Shown: positions 41,213 through 48,974 of the stretch, piece by piece | Layout: each line of letters opens with the position of its first letter | Position numbering within the stretch: position 1 is the first letter of the stretch | Source: Pseudomonas palmensis | Lineage (GTDB): Bacteria > Pseudomonadota > Gammaproteobacteria > Pseudomonadales > Pseudomonadaceae | Length of the DNA stretch: 49,113 bases | Direction: 5' to 3' | Assembly (NCBI RefSeq): GCF_017848315.1 | Contig: NZ_JAFKEC010000040.1 | Location: 1 to 49,113 of the forward strand | Made by a program: the position numbers and the translations under genes | The notes under the pieces: generated by a model | The model's database searches: none | Seen by the model: only the letters and a program-made list of their open reading frames with translations | What the model was told of the DNA's origin: nothing

Positions 41213-41959
41213 ATGGATCAAGCGACACTCACCACCTTGTTGACCAAGCTCCGCAATTGCGACCTCGAGGGCGCGGCCGCCGACCTGCAGGCCCAGGCAG
41301 TGGCACTGGCGGCCCGAGGGGAAGAGGCACTGTCCGACTTCCTCGCCCGCTATGCCTTCCGCTCGTTGCAGGGCAAGCACAGCCCGGACAAGACATCGCC
41401 GGCGCTGGCCCAGGCACTGCACGACAGCGAACAGCACCTGCAGCAGCTTCACGACGAGCGCAAGGCGCTGCTCGACGACATCCACACCTACTTTCTGGAG
41501 TTCGAGAAGATTGCCGTCAACCTGACCCCGGCACTGATCGAACCGGCGACCTTCAGTGAGCAGAACCGCGACAACCTGCCGTTCATCGAGGACTACCTGA
41601 GCGGCCGTCGCGAGGTGGTGGACGATCTCAACCTGCAGAGCGTGCTGAAAAAGCAGATCAAGTTCTACCTCAACCTCAACCTGCACGATGAACGCCCCAC
41701 GTTGCAGGTCAGCTATCGCAAGACCCACATCCAGCCGGGCAAATCCTGGCGGTTCGTGGAGCTGAGCCAGCAGGCCGGGCAACGCAGCGAACAGTTGAAC
41801 CGGCTGGTGCAACTGGATACCGAGTGCGATGCGGTGCAGCGCCAGGTATCACGCCTGAAATGGGAGCTGCGCTGCAACGAGGACACCGGCAACCAGCAGG
41901 TGGCCGACTTCCAGAAAAAACTGGGGTTGTTCATGGCCAGTGTGGCTGCACAGGCCTGA
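41213..41959 (+). CDS. Hypothetical protein with helical, coiled-coil-like regions
   Basis: 248 residues from the ATG at 41213, preceded by GGGAGG. The longer frame from 41111 has no Shine-Dalgarno. The protein is soluble and highly charged, with heptad-like patterns near residues 60-110 (QALHDSEQHLQQLHDERKAL) and 190-225. No known catalytic motif is seen. It is divergent from fecI, with the Fur box between them, so iron-dependent expression is possible but not shown. It is convergent with the membrane protein ending at 42012. Confidence 0.7.
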   Translation: MDQATLTTLLTKLRNCDLEGAAADLQAQAVALAARGEEALSDFLARYAFRSLQGKHSPDKTSPALAQALHDSEQHLQQLHDERKALLDDIHTYFLEFEKIAVNLTPALIEPATFSEQNRDNLPFIEDYLSGRREVVDDLNLQSVLKKQIKFYLNLNLHDERPTLQVSYRKTHIQPGKSWRFVELSQQAGQRSEQLNRLVQLDTECDAVQRQVSRLKWELRCNEDTGNQQVADFQKKLGLFMASVAAQA

Positions 41960-42011
41960 GGCCGACCGGGTGGCGGCACCGGCCCGGCGCCCCCGCCCGG
42001 CCATTCGCGGA

Positions 42012-42443
42012 TCAGCCCAGGCGGCCCCAGACCTGCACCAGCCCCACCAGGTGCACCACCCCGAACCCCAGACACACCAGCGAGCTCACCACGATGAAGC
42101 GCTGGCTGCGCCCGGTATTGGCCAGCACGAAGGGCCCGGCGATACCGCGCAGCAGGTACACCAGCGTGATCGCGCACAACGCCGGCAGCAGCAACGGCAG
42201 CGGCGCGATCACGCCCGCCCCCGACAATGCAAAGGCCGCCCAGCTCAGCAGCACCAGCGCAATCGCTGCCGTGACCACCGCCGGAAAGGTCCGGCCCGCC
42301 TCCGCCGCCCGGATGAAGCGCTCACCCGCCCCGAACAGGCGATACCAGGACGGCCCCGCGATGATCGTACCCACGTGCAGCACGGCCGCCAGCGCGCTGA
42401 GCGCCGCGGCAATCACCAGCGCCAGATTGTATTCACCTGCCAT
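42012..42443 (-). CDS. Small four-helix membrane protein
   Basis: 143 residues with hydrophobic helices at about 7-29, 54-74, 80-98 and 114-137. A polar loop between helices 1 and 2 contains YRLFGAGERFIRAAEAG. I do not recognise a functional family; similar small membrane proteins are common in pseudomonads. The Shine-Dalgarno AAGGAAG abuts a REP element that occupies the rest of the leader. The gene lies downstream of the DUF3144 gene in the same direction (50-nt gap). Confidence 0.7.
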   Translation of the reverse strand: MAGEYNLALVIAAALSALAAVLHVGTIIAGPSWYRLFGAGERFIRAAEAGRTFPAVVTAAIALVLLSWAAFALSGAGVIAPLPLLLPALCAITLVYLLRGIAGPFVLANTGRSQRFIVVSSLVCLGFGVVHLVGLVQVWGRLG

Positions 42444-42455
42444 AACGGTTCTTCC

Positions 42456-42481
42456 TTGTAGGAGCCGGCGTTGCCGGCGAA
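42456..42481. repeat. REP element overlapping a leader and ribosome site
   Basis: A 26-bp copy of the GCCGGC-type REP unit with one core base changed (GCCGGCGTTGCCGGC). It is the only intact REP in the window between co-directional genes. Its end merges with the Shine-Dalgarno of the membrane protein that starts at 42443. Confidence 0.85.
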
Positions 42482-42493
42482 GCGGGCAACGCG

Positions 42494-42790
42494 TTACTTG
42501 GCCGAACCCTGCATGTACGTCGCAAAGTTGTTGATATGGTCGTCCAGGTTGTCTTCGAGCATCATCCGGTACTGGTCGCAGAAGTACGTGAGCATAGCCT
42601 CGCGTGCCTGCGCCATTTCTTCCCCCGACTTGAAGTTGCGCGCACTCACCCAGGCATTGAACCGGGTGGTGCCGAACATCATCGAGGCACTCACCTTGCC
42701 CAGGTCCTGGACCTGCCCGAGCTGCTCGTTGGACAGTTCTATATGGGCGTCGGCGCGGTCGTAGAACGAGTCGTCAGCATTTTGCGGCAT
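42494..42790 (-). CDS. DUF3144-family protein
   Basis: 98 residues from the ATG at 42790, with AAAGGGA upstream; the ATG at 42811 would add seven residues. The pattern FYDRADAHIELSNEQL at the start and FNAWVSARNFKSGEEM in the middle match the small DUF3144 proteins of gamma-proteobacteria, whose role is unknown. It is soluble and acidic. It is divergent from the MHS transporter at 43012. Confidence 0.75.
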   Translation of the reverse strand: MPQNADDSFYDRADAHIELSNEQLGQVQDLGKVSASMMFGTTRFNAWVSARNFKSGEEMAQAREAMLTYFCDQYRMMLEDNLDDHINNFATYMQGSAK

Positions 42791-43011
42791 TGCGTGTCCC
42801 TTTCTCATCACGTCTGGTTATTGCAGCCCCCTCCTGCCGTCCGGCCAACCGTCGGCGAGTGGATATCTGCGCGAAGCTGATTATGCTTCAAACGAGCGGG
42901 CAGCGCTGCGAGGTGTCTGTGCGCATTGCGTAGTCCGATGACATCAGCCCCAGGGCTTGGGTGAAGTGGCAGTGGGTGTTCCGGCCTACAACAACAATCC
43001 GGAGAAAACTC

Positions 43012-44688
43012 ATGGCGACAATCGACAGCACTTCCACAGGCAGTGCGCCCAGGCGCGGGATCACCAAAGAGGAACGCAAGGTCATCTTTGCCTCGTCCCT
43101 GGGCACCGTGTTCGAGTGGTACGACTTCTATCTGTATGGCTCCCTGGCGGCGATCATCGCCAAGCACTTCTTTGCCGGGGTCAACGAAACCACTGCCTTC
43201 ATCTTCGCCCTGCTCGCCTTCGCCGCCGGGTTTGCGGTAAGGCCGTTCGGCGCCATCGTGTTCGGCCGCCTGGGCGACATGATCGGACGCAAGCACACCT
43301 TCCTCATCACCATCGTGATCATGGGCGTGTCCACCGCGGTGGTGGGCCTGTTGCCCAGCTACTCGAGCATCGGCGTGGCGGCCCCGGTGATCCTGATCAC
43401 CCTGCGCCTGCTGCAAGGCCTGGCGCTGGGCGGTGAATACGGCGGCGCCGCCACCTACGTGGCCGAGCACGCACCGCCCGGCAAGCGCGGCTTCTTCACC
43501 TCGTGGATCCAGACCACCGCCACGCTGGGGCTGTTTCTGTCGCTGCTGGTGATCCTGGCGTGCCGTACCGTGCTGGGCACCGAGGCGTTCGAGGCGTGGG
43601 GCTGGCGCATACCATTCCTGCTGTCGATCCTGCTGCTGATCGTGTCGGTGTACATCCGCCTGCAACTGAGCGAGTCGCCGGTATTCAACCGGATGAAGGT
43701 CGAAGGCAAGGCATCCAGGGCGCCGCTGACCGAGTCGTTCGCCCGCTGGGACAACCTCAAGGTGGTGATCATGTCGCTGCTCGGCGGTACCGCCGGCCAG
43801 GCGGTGGTGTGGTACACCGGGCAGTTCTATGCGCTGTTCTTTCTGTTGCAGACGCTCAAGATCGACCCGCAGACCGCCAACCTGCTGATTGCCGGTTCGC
43901 TGCTGATCGGCACGCCGTTCTTCGTCATCTTCGGCAGCCTGTCCGACCGCATCGGGCGCAAGGGCATCATCATGGCCGGCTGCATCCTGGCGGCGCTGAC
44001 CTACTTCCCGATCTTTCATGCGCTGACCCAGTACGGCAACCCCGACGTGTTCAGTGCCCAGGCACGCAACCCGGTGACGGTGGTCGCCGACCCGGCGCAG
44101 TGTTCGTTCCAGTTCGACCCGGTGGGCAAGGCGCGCTTCACCAGTTCGTGCGACGTGGCCAAGAGCGTGCTGGCCAAGCGCGCGATCCCCTACGTGAACG
44201 AAAAGGCCGAGCCCGGCAGCGTGGCGCAGGTGCGCATCGGCAGCACGGTGGTGCCCAGCTTCGACGGCAGCCGCCTGCCGGCCGCCGACTTCAAGACGCA
44301 GAACGATGCTTTCGCCGCCACCCTGGGCGCGGCCCTGAAGGACGCCGGCTACCCGGAAAAGGCCGACCCGAACAAGACCAACTACCCCATGGTGCTGTTG
44401 CTGCTGACCATCCTGGTGATCTACGTGACCATGGTCTACGGGCCGATCGCCGCGTGGCTGGTGGAGCTGTTCCCGGCGCGTATCCGCTACACCTCGATGT
44501 CGCTGCCCTACCATATCGGCAACGGCTGGTTCGGCGGCTTCCTGCCCACGGTGGCGTTCGCCATGGTCGCGGCCACGGGGGATATCTACTACGGGCTGTG
44601 GTACCCGATCGTGATCGCGGTGATGACCGCCATCCTGGGTACCTTCTTCCTGCCCGAGACCAAGGACCGCGACATCAACCACAGCTGA
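43012..44688 (+). CDS. MHS-type MFS transporter with periplasmic insertion
   Basis: 558 residues from the ATG at 43012, with GGAG upstream. It belongs to the metabolite:H+ symporter group of the major facilitator superfamily: FEWYDFYLYGSLA in helix 1, GRLGDMIGRKH in loop 2-3, GGEYGGAATYVAEHAP, and SDRIGRKG in loop 7-8. Between helix 8 (about 320-337) and helix 9 (about 460-478) lies a hydrophilic insertion of about 118 residues with Cys364 and Cys380, predicted periplasmic, which could form a disulfide. MHS members carry organic acids, betaines and similar compounds. The substrate here is unknown. It is convergent with a CPG2-like peptidase. Confidence 0.87.
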   Translation: MATIDSTSTGSAPRRGITKEERKVIFASSLGTVFEWYDFYLYGSLAAIIAKHFFAGVNETTAFIFALLAFAAGFAVRPFGAIVFGRLGDMIGRKHTFLITIVIMGVSTAVVGLLPSYSSIGVAAPVILITLRLLQGLALGGEYGGAATYVAEHAPPGKRGFFTSWIQTTATLGLFLSLLVILACRTVLGTEAFEAWGWRIPFLLSILLLIVSVYIRLQLSESPVFNRMKVEGKASRAPLTESFARWDNLKVVIMSLLGGTAGQAVVWYTGQFYALFFLLQTLKIDPQTANLLIAGSLLIGTPFFVIFGSLSDRIGRKGIIMAGCILAALTYFPIFHALTQYGNPDVFSAQARNPVTVVADPAQCSFQFDPVGKARFTSSCDVAKSVLAKRAIPYVNEKAEPGSVAQVRIGSTVVPSFDGSRLPAADFKTQNDAFAATLGAALKDAGYPEKADPNKTNYPMVLLLLTILVIYVTMVYGPIAAWLVELFPARIRYTSMSLPYHIGNGWFGGFLPTVAFAMVAATGDIYYGLWYPIVIAVMTAILGTFFLPETKDRDINHS

Positions 44689-44695
44689 AACCGCC

Positions 44696-44720
44696 CGCCC
44701 TCCCGGGTGCCGGGAGGGCG
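44696..44720. terminator. Stem-loop between convergent genes
   Basis: An 11-bp perfect stem (CGCCCTCCCGG / CCGGGAGGGCG) with a 3-nt loop, lying 8 nt after the transporter stop and 10 nt before the peptidase stop. No long T-tract follows on either strand, so it may act with Rho or as an mRNA end stabiliser. Confidence 0.65.
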
Positions 44721-44729
44721 CGGTGCAGC

Positions 44730-45962
44730 CTACTGCGAGAGGTGCCGGATCATCGCCACCGTCAGGTACAGGCGCGGCGCGATGCTGGACAGTTCGATGT
44801 ATTCATCGTCGGCGTGCAACCCGGCCCCGACCACGCCCATGGTTTCGAGCACCGCCGGCGTGGCGCTGCCGGGCACATAGGCATAGCCGGCGTCGGTGCC
44901 AAAACGCATGGCGATGGGCTCCAGGCTGCGATCGATCTGGCCATACAACTGCTGGGCAGTGCTGGCCAGGGCGGCGGAGCCTTCATTTCTGGCCAGCGGC
45001 GGGCGCCCCTTGCGCAGGGTCAGCGTGACCTGCGTGTCGGCGATGAGCCGGGCCTGGCTGATACGTTGCGCGTCGGCCAGCACGCGGTCGCTTTCGGACA
45101 GGTCGGCATAGCGCATGTCGGCTTCGGCGGTGGCCAGCGCCGGGATGATGTTGGCTTTCTCGCCGGCCTTGGCCAGGGTCCAGTTGACCGTGGTGCCTTT
45201 GGCCGGGTCGCCCAGGTCCTTGAGCTGCACCACCTGGTGCGCCAGCTCGGTCAAGGCGTTGCGCCCGTCTTCAGGGGCGGAGCCGGCGTGTGCCGAGCGA
45301 CCGCGCACTTCCAGCAGCAGCTGGTTGATGCCGTTGGTGGCCACCGTCACCGCGTCCTTGTTCGGGGGCTCGTAGGAGAAGACGTAGTCATGCTTGCGCG
45401 CAAGCTCGGCAATGATCTGCCGGGAGCCGAGCGAGCCCATTTCTTCATCGGGGTTGAACAGCACGGTCAGGGTGGCGTAGTCGTTGAAGCGCACATCCTG
45501 CAGCAGCTTGATCGCATGCAGGATCATCGCCACCCCGCCCTTCGCGTCGGCCACCCCGGGGCCATAGGCACGCTCGCCCTCGATGCGAAACGGGCGCCTG
45601 GCGGCGGTGCCGGGGCCGAACACGGTGTCGTAATGCACCATCAGCATGAAGCGCTTGCTGCCGCTGCCCTTGAAGGTGCCGACGATGTTGTTGCCCACCG
45701 AGGGCGTGGCGGCGCTGGTCTGCACCGTGGCGCCCAGGGCCTCCAGGCGCTTGACCAGCAGTGCACCGACGTCGGTGAGGCCTTGCTGGGTGCCGGTACC
45801 GGTGTCCACCGATACCAGGGTTTTGAGGGTATCCAGGTAGCTCGACTGCTCGGCCTTGGCTTTTTCCAGCAGGTCCTGGGCGGGGGAAGCGATGGCGCCG
45901 GTACAGGCGAAGGACAGGCAGAGCGCCAGGGCGCTGGCGTAGGGAGGGCGAAACAACGGCAT
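44730..45962 (-). CDS. M20 metallopeptidase, carboxypeptidase G2-like
   Basis: 410 residues from the ATG at 45962, giving a signal peptide to about Ala25; upstream in-frame codons only add a Pro/Arg-rich leader. The di-zinc site of CPG2 can be traced: His110 in MLMVHYDTVF, Asp139 in GPGVADAKGG, catalytic Glu173 and ligand Glu174 in NPDEEMGS, Glu198 in SYEPPN, and His383 in GLHADDEY. Length agrees with CPG2 (415). It would release C-terminal glutamate from folates or other N-acyl-glutamates in the periplasm. The narrow substrate is not certain from sequence. Confidence 0.9.
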   Translation of the reverse strand: MPLFRPPYASALALCLSFACTGAIASPAQDLLEKAKAEQSSYLDTLKTLVSVDTGTGTQQGLTDVGALLVKRLEALGATVQTSAATPSVGNNIVGTFKGSGSKRFMLMVHYDTVFGPGTAARRPFRIEGERAYGPGVADAKGGVAMILHAIKLLQDVRFNDYATLTVLFNPDEEMGSLGSRQIIAELARKHDYVFSYEPPNKDAVTVATNGINQLLLEVRGRSAHAGSAPEDGRNALTELAHQVVQLKDLGDPAKGTTVNWTLAKAGEKANIIPALATAEADMRYADLSESDRVLADAQRISQARLIADTQVTLTLRKGRPPLARNEGSAALASTAQQLYGQIDRSLEPIAMRFGTDAGYAYVPGSATPAVLETMGVVGAGLHADDEYIELSSIAPRLYLTVAMIRHLSQ

Positions 45963-46068
45963 AGGGCGGGGCCTCGGTGCAGGGTGGCAAAAGGGTGTGT
46001 TGCATGACGGGCAAGGGATCAGCTTAGACTGTCGGCCCTGTATTGCGAGCAACCGGGTTGGACCTTCC

Positions 46069-46470
46069 ATGACACACCAGTACCAGGGCAGCTGCCTGTG
46101 CGGCGCCATCCGTTATCAGCTCAGCGCGCCCCTCAAGGCGGTTTCGCACTGCCATTGCAGCCAGTGCCGCAAGGGCCACGGGGCGGCGTTCGCCAGCTAC
46201 GCCAGCGTCAGGCGCGACGACCTGCAACTGCTGCAGGGAGGCGAGCGGCTCAAGTCGTACGCATCGTCCGAGTCGGTGGCGCGCCAGTTCTGTGGCGACT
46301 GCGGTTCATCGCTGTTCTGGTCGCGCTCACAGGGGGACCATGCCGACTGGATCTCGATTGCGCTGGGCACCCTGGACTCACCCCTGACGTTCGACAGGCA
46401 GCGCCATGTGGAGGTGGCTTCGAAGGCGCCGTGGTACGTAATCGAGGACCATTGGCCACAGGGTCGATAG
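46069..46470 (+). CDS. GFA-domain protein (glutathione-dependent formaldehyde-activating type)
   Basis: 133 residues from the ATG at 46069. The cysteine set of the GFA/CENP-V fold is complete: GSCLCGAIRY, SHCHCSQCRKGHGAAF and FCGDCGSSLFW, binding two zinc ions. Most such proteins are of unknown function; the formaldehyde name comes from one studied member. It is divergent from the peptidase gene. The upstream region has no clear Shine-Dalgarno. Confidence 0.87.
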   Translation: MTHQYQGSCLCGAIRYQLSAPLKAVSHCHCSQCRKGHGAAFASYASVRRDDLQLLQGGERLKSYASSESVARQFCGDCGSSLFWSRSQGDHADWISIALGTLDSPLTFDRQRHVEVASKAPWYVIEDHWPQGR

Positions 46471-46607
46471 GGTCTTTTGCACTGCCCGCGACAGGCTGGC
46501 CCAGGTTTGCGACAGCCGGCTGAAACGCTTCGCGCAAGCACTGCGAAAAACCGATTCAAACGCTTACAATCGCCGCTTTCCGTGCACTTCATGCAGGCCC
46601 GCTCGCC

Positions 46608-47786
46608 ATGGCGCTAGACCCACCCACGATGCTCACCATCACGATCGCCCTCGCCGCGGCCGCCGCGCTGTACCTGGCGATCGAGTGGCGCAGCGTGCGT
46701 GAACCCTCGCTGCTGTTCTGGAGCGCCGGGTTCGCCACCATCACCGTGGGCTGTACCCTCGCGCTGCTGCGCAGCAGCGGCCTGCTGCTGATCGGTATCT
46801 GGTTCGCCAATGGCCTGCTGGTGACGGCGCACTGGCTGTTCCTGCTGGGTGTCGGGCGTTTCACGCAAACCCAGCTGTCGCGGGGCTGGTACCTGGTCTT
46901 CGTGGTATGGCTCGCGCTGCTGGTGGTACCCGAGGAGCCGCAATGGTCCAAGCTGATGCTGCTGGTCAACTCGCTGCTGGTGGCGCTGCTGGCGCTCAAG
47001 GCCAGTGCACTGCTGCGCCCGCATGGCAAGTCGCTGAGCGTGGGGGCGGTGCAACTGCGCTACGTGCTGCTGATGCACGGCCTGTTCTACGTGGCCAAGG
47101 CGATCACGGCGGTGGTGCCCGGCACGCTGATCGACCTGGCGGCGTTCCGCGGCCAGATCATCCAGATCTCGCTGGTGGAAGGCGCCATGGCAATCATGCT
47201 GATTGCGCTGTCAATGACCGGCACCGAGCGCTACCGGCGAGAAAAACGCATCGCCCGCCTGGCCGCCCGTGACCCGCTGACGGCCCTGTACAACCGCCGC
47301 GCCCTGGAAGTCCGTGCGCCGCGCCTGCTCGAAGACGTGTCGGCCACGCGGCCCGGAGCGTTGCTGCTGATCGATATCGACAACTTCAAGCTGGTCAACG
47401 ACCTGTTCGGGCATAGCGCCGGTGACCGCCTGCTGGTCGACCTGAGCGAGATGATCCGCGCGGTGCTGCCCACCGGCGCCCTGGCGGCGCGACTGGGTGG
47501 CGATGAGTTCGTGATTCTGCTCAACAACGCCCCCACCGAACGTATCCTGGCGCTGGGCGGCGCCTTGCGCGAGCAGTTCCGGCAGGCCGCCGCGCAGCTG
47601 TTCCCCACGCCTGCGCCGGTGACCCTGAGCATCGGCGCCAACCTGTTCGATCAGCCGCCGGGCAGCCTCACGGCCCTGATCGAACAAAGCGACAGCGCGC
47701 TCTACGCCTCCAAGCGCGGTGGACGTGACAGTATTCGCGTGGTGGACCGCACCGCAGCCGCTGGCGACCCCCTGCACACGCCTTGA
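46608..47786 (+). CDS. Membrane diguanylate cyclase (GGDEF)
   Basis: 392 residues. Seven hydrophobic helices span about residues 8-204 and form an uncharacterised sensor. The C-terminal GGDEF domain has DPLTALYNRRALE, IDIDNFKLVNDLFGHSAGD and the active site RLGGDEF (297-301), so it should be catalytically active, making cyclic di-GMP from two GTP. The inhibitory RxxD site normally just upstream of GGDEF is absent. The GNAT gene starts 10 nt after its stop and is likely co-transcribed. The ATG at 46608 has no good Shine-Dalgarno; an ATG at 46629 is an alternative. Confidence 0.88.
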   Translation: MALDPPTMLTITIALAAAAALYLAIEWRSVREPSLLFWSAGFATITVGCTLALLRSSGLLLIGIWFANGLLVTAHWLFLLGVGRFTQTQLSRGWYLVFVVWLALLVVPEEPQWSKLMLLVNSLLVALLALKASALLRPHGKSLSVGAVQLRYVLLMHGLFYVAKAITAVVPGTLIDLAAFRGQIIQISLVEGAMAIMLIALSMTGTERYRREKRIARLAARDPLTALYNRRALEVRAPRLLEDVSATRPGALLLIDIDNFKLVNDLFGHSAGDRLLVDLSEMIRAVLPTGALAARLGGDEFVILLNNAPTERILALGGALREQFRQAAAQLFPTPAPVTLSIGANLFDQPPGSLTALIEQSDSALYASKRGGRDSIRVVDRTAAAGDPLHTP

Positions 47787-47796
47787 GGCAGTACCA

Positions 47797-48339
47797 ATGG
47801 ACAAGGTGAACAGCAGCATGATCGCCACAACAGCACTCGAGCCCTCGCACTGGGCGCTGTACCGCGACCTGCGCCTGCAGTCACTGCAGGACTCGCCGGA
47901 TGCGTTCGGCAGCACCTACGGCTCGGAGGCCACGCGCACCGATGAAGACTGGTCGGCGCGCTTGCAGGCGGCGGCAAGCTCCGGCCAGGGCCGTGCGTTT
48001 GTTGCGCTGGAGGGCGAAGCGCCCTGTGGGCTGGTGTGGTGCAAGCTGGCCGGTGCAGGGCCCGGCGTTGCCGAGATATTCCAGATGTGGGTCGACCCGA
48101 CCCGCCGCGGGCGCGGCGCCGGACGGGCACTGCTGCAGGCAGCGCTGGACTGGGCCCGCCGCCACGACATGCAGCGGGTACGGCTGGGGGTCACGATTCA
48201 GGACAGCCCTGCCATGCACCTGTACACCGCGCTGGGCTTCAAGCCGATTGGGCCACCCGAACCGCTGCGCGCGGGCAGCGCGCTGATGTCCCAGGGCATG
48301 GAGCTGGTACTGGATACCGTGCAGGCCCGCAACGACTGA
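47797..48339 (+). CDS. GNAT-family N-acetyltransferase
   Basis: 180 residues from the ATG at 47797, with GAGG 8 nt upstream; an ATG at 47818 is also possible. The acetyl-CoA site appears as VDPTRRGRGAGRALLQAAL, followed by the motif B region LGVTIQDSPAMHLYTALGF. The substrate is unknown, as for most of the family. It is just downstream of the diguanylate cyclase gene and convergent with the DMP19-family gene. Confidence 0.88.
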   Translation: MDKVNSSMIATTALEPSHWALYRDLRLQSLQDSPDAFGSTYGSEATRTDEDWSARLQAAASSGQGRAFVALEGEAPCGLVWCKLAGAGPGVAEIFQMWVDPTRRGRGAGRALLQAALDWARRHDMQRVRLGVTIQDSPAMHLYTALGFKPIGPPEPLRAGSALMSQGMELVLDTVQARND

Positions 48340-48374
48340 CACCGCGCGCCCCTGGCAGAACAGGACCCCGAAAC

Positions 48375-48974
48375 CTAATCGGCAGCAAACAGCTGCTGTT
48401 GCCGCGCATACGCCACCAGGCGCTCCTCCAGCTGGTCGGGGTCGAGGTAGAAGCGAGTGTCCAGTGCATCCAGCGCGGCCTCGCAGGCCAGGTCGGGCTC
48501 ATCGGCATAGGTGGGCATGCGCAACTGACGCTCGCCCTGCTCGGCAGGCACTGCCTGGGCGCCGAACAACAGGCCCTTGGCCTCCTCCAGCAGCGCGAGG
48601 GTCTGCAACGCGCCGAGTTCGCGTAGCCCCGCGCACGCGCTGGCGTAGTGATCGCCCGAGGAGTTGCCGAAGTACTGGTCGAAACCGCCGTTGTACACCT
48701 CGCCCTGCAGCACGTTGACCGCGTAATAGTGCTGCTCGGCCAGTGCCAGCCCGGCAAAGCCCTGGGGCGTGCGGAACACCCGGTCGACCAGCGCAGACCA
48801 GTACAGCGCCTGCGGGCTGGCCAGATACTGCTTGCGCTCCTGGGCGTAGCGCTTGCCGTTCTCGATGTTCTCCCGGTAGCCGCCCTTGCAGGGCATGCAC
48901 AACCCGCCGGTGCGCGCTGCGGTGCTTGCCAGGATCACGTTGCCGCAGGCGCGGCAGGGTTGGTTGTCGCTCAT
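48375..48974 (-). CDS. DMP19/DUF4375-family protein with N-terminal zinc ribbon
   Basis: 199 residues from the ATG at 48974; the in-frame extension to the window end is Arg-rich and unlikely. Two CxxC pairs at about residues 7-27 (CRACG and CMPCK) form a probable zinc ribbon. The rest matches the DUF4375/DMP19 fold: YYAVNVLQGEVYNGGFDQYF, then GNSSGDHYASACAGLRELGA. A member of this family (DMP19 of Neisseria) is a DNA-mimic that blocks a transcription factor. Whether this protein shares that role is unknown, and most members are unstudied. Confidence 0.8.
   Translation of the reverse strand: MSDNQPCRACGNVILASTAARTGGLCMPCKGGYRENIENGKRYAQERKQYLASPQALYWSALVDRVFRTPQGFAGLALAEQHYYAVNVLQGEVYNGGFDQYFGNSSGDHYASACAGLRELGALQTLALLEEAKGLLFGAQAVPAEQGERQLRMPTYADEPDLACEAALDALDTRFYLDPDQLEERLVAYARQQQLFAAD

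Noticed and set aside
42942..43000. Possible sigma-54 promoter before the MHS transporter
   Set aside because: A TGGCAG occurs, but the required GC of the -12 element is not at the right distance.
42808..46007. Long open frames of 624 (minus) and 834 (plus) codons
   Set aside because: They are shadows of the MHS transporter and the CPG2-like peptidase; no start signal or domain supports them.
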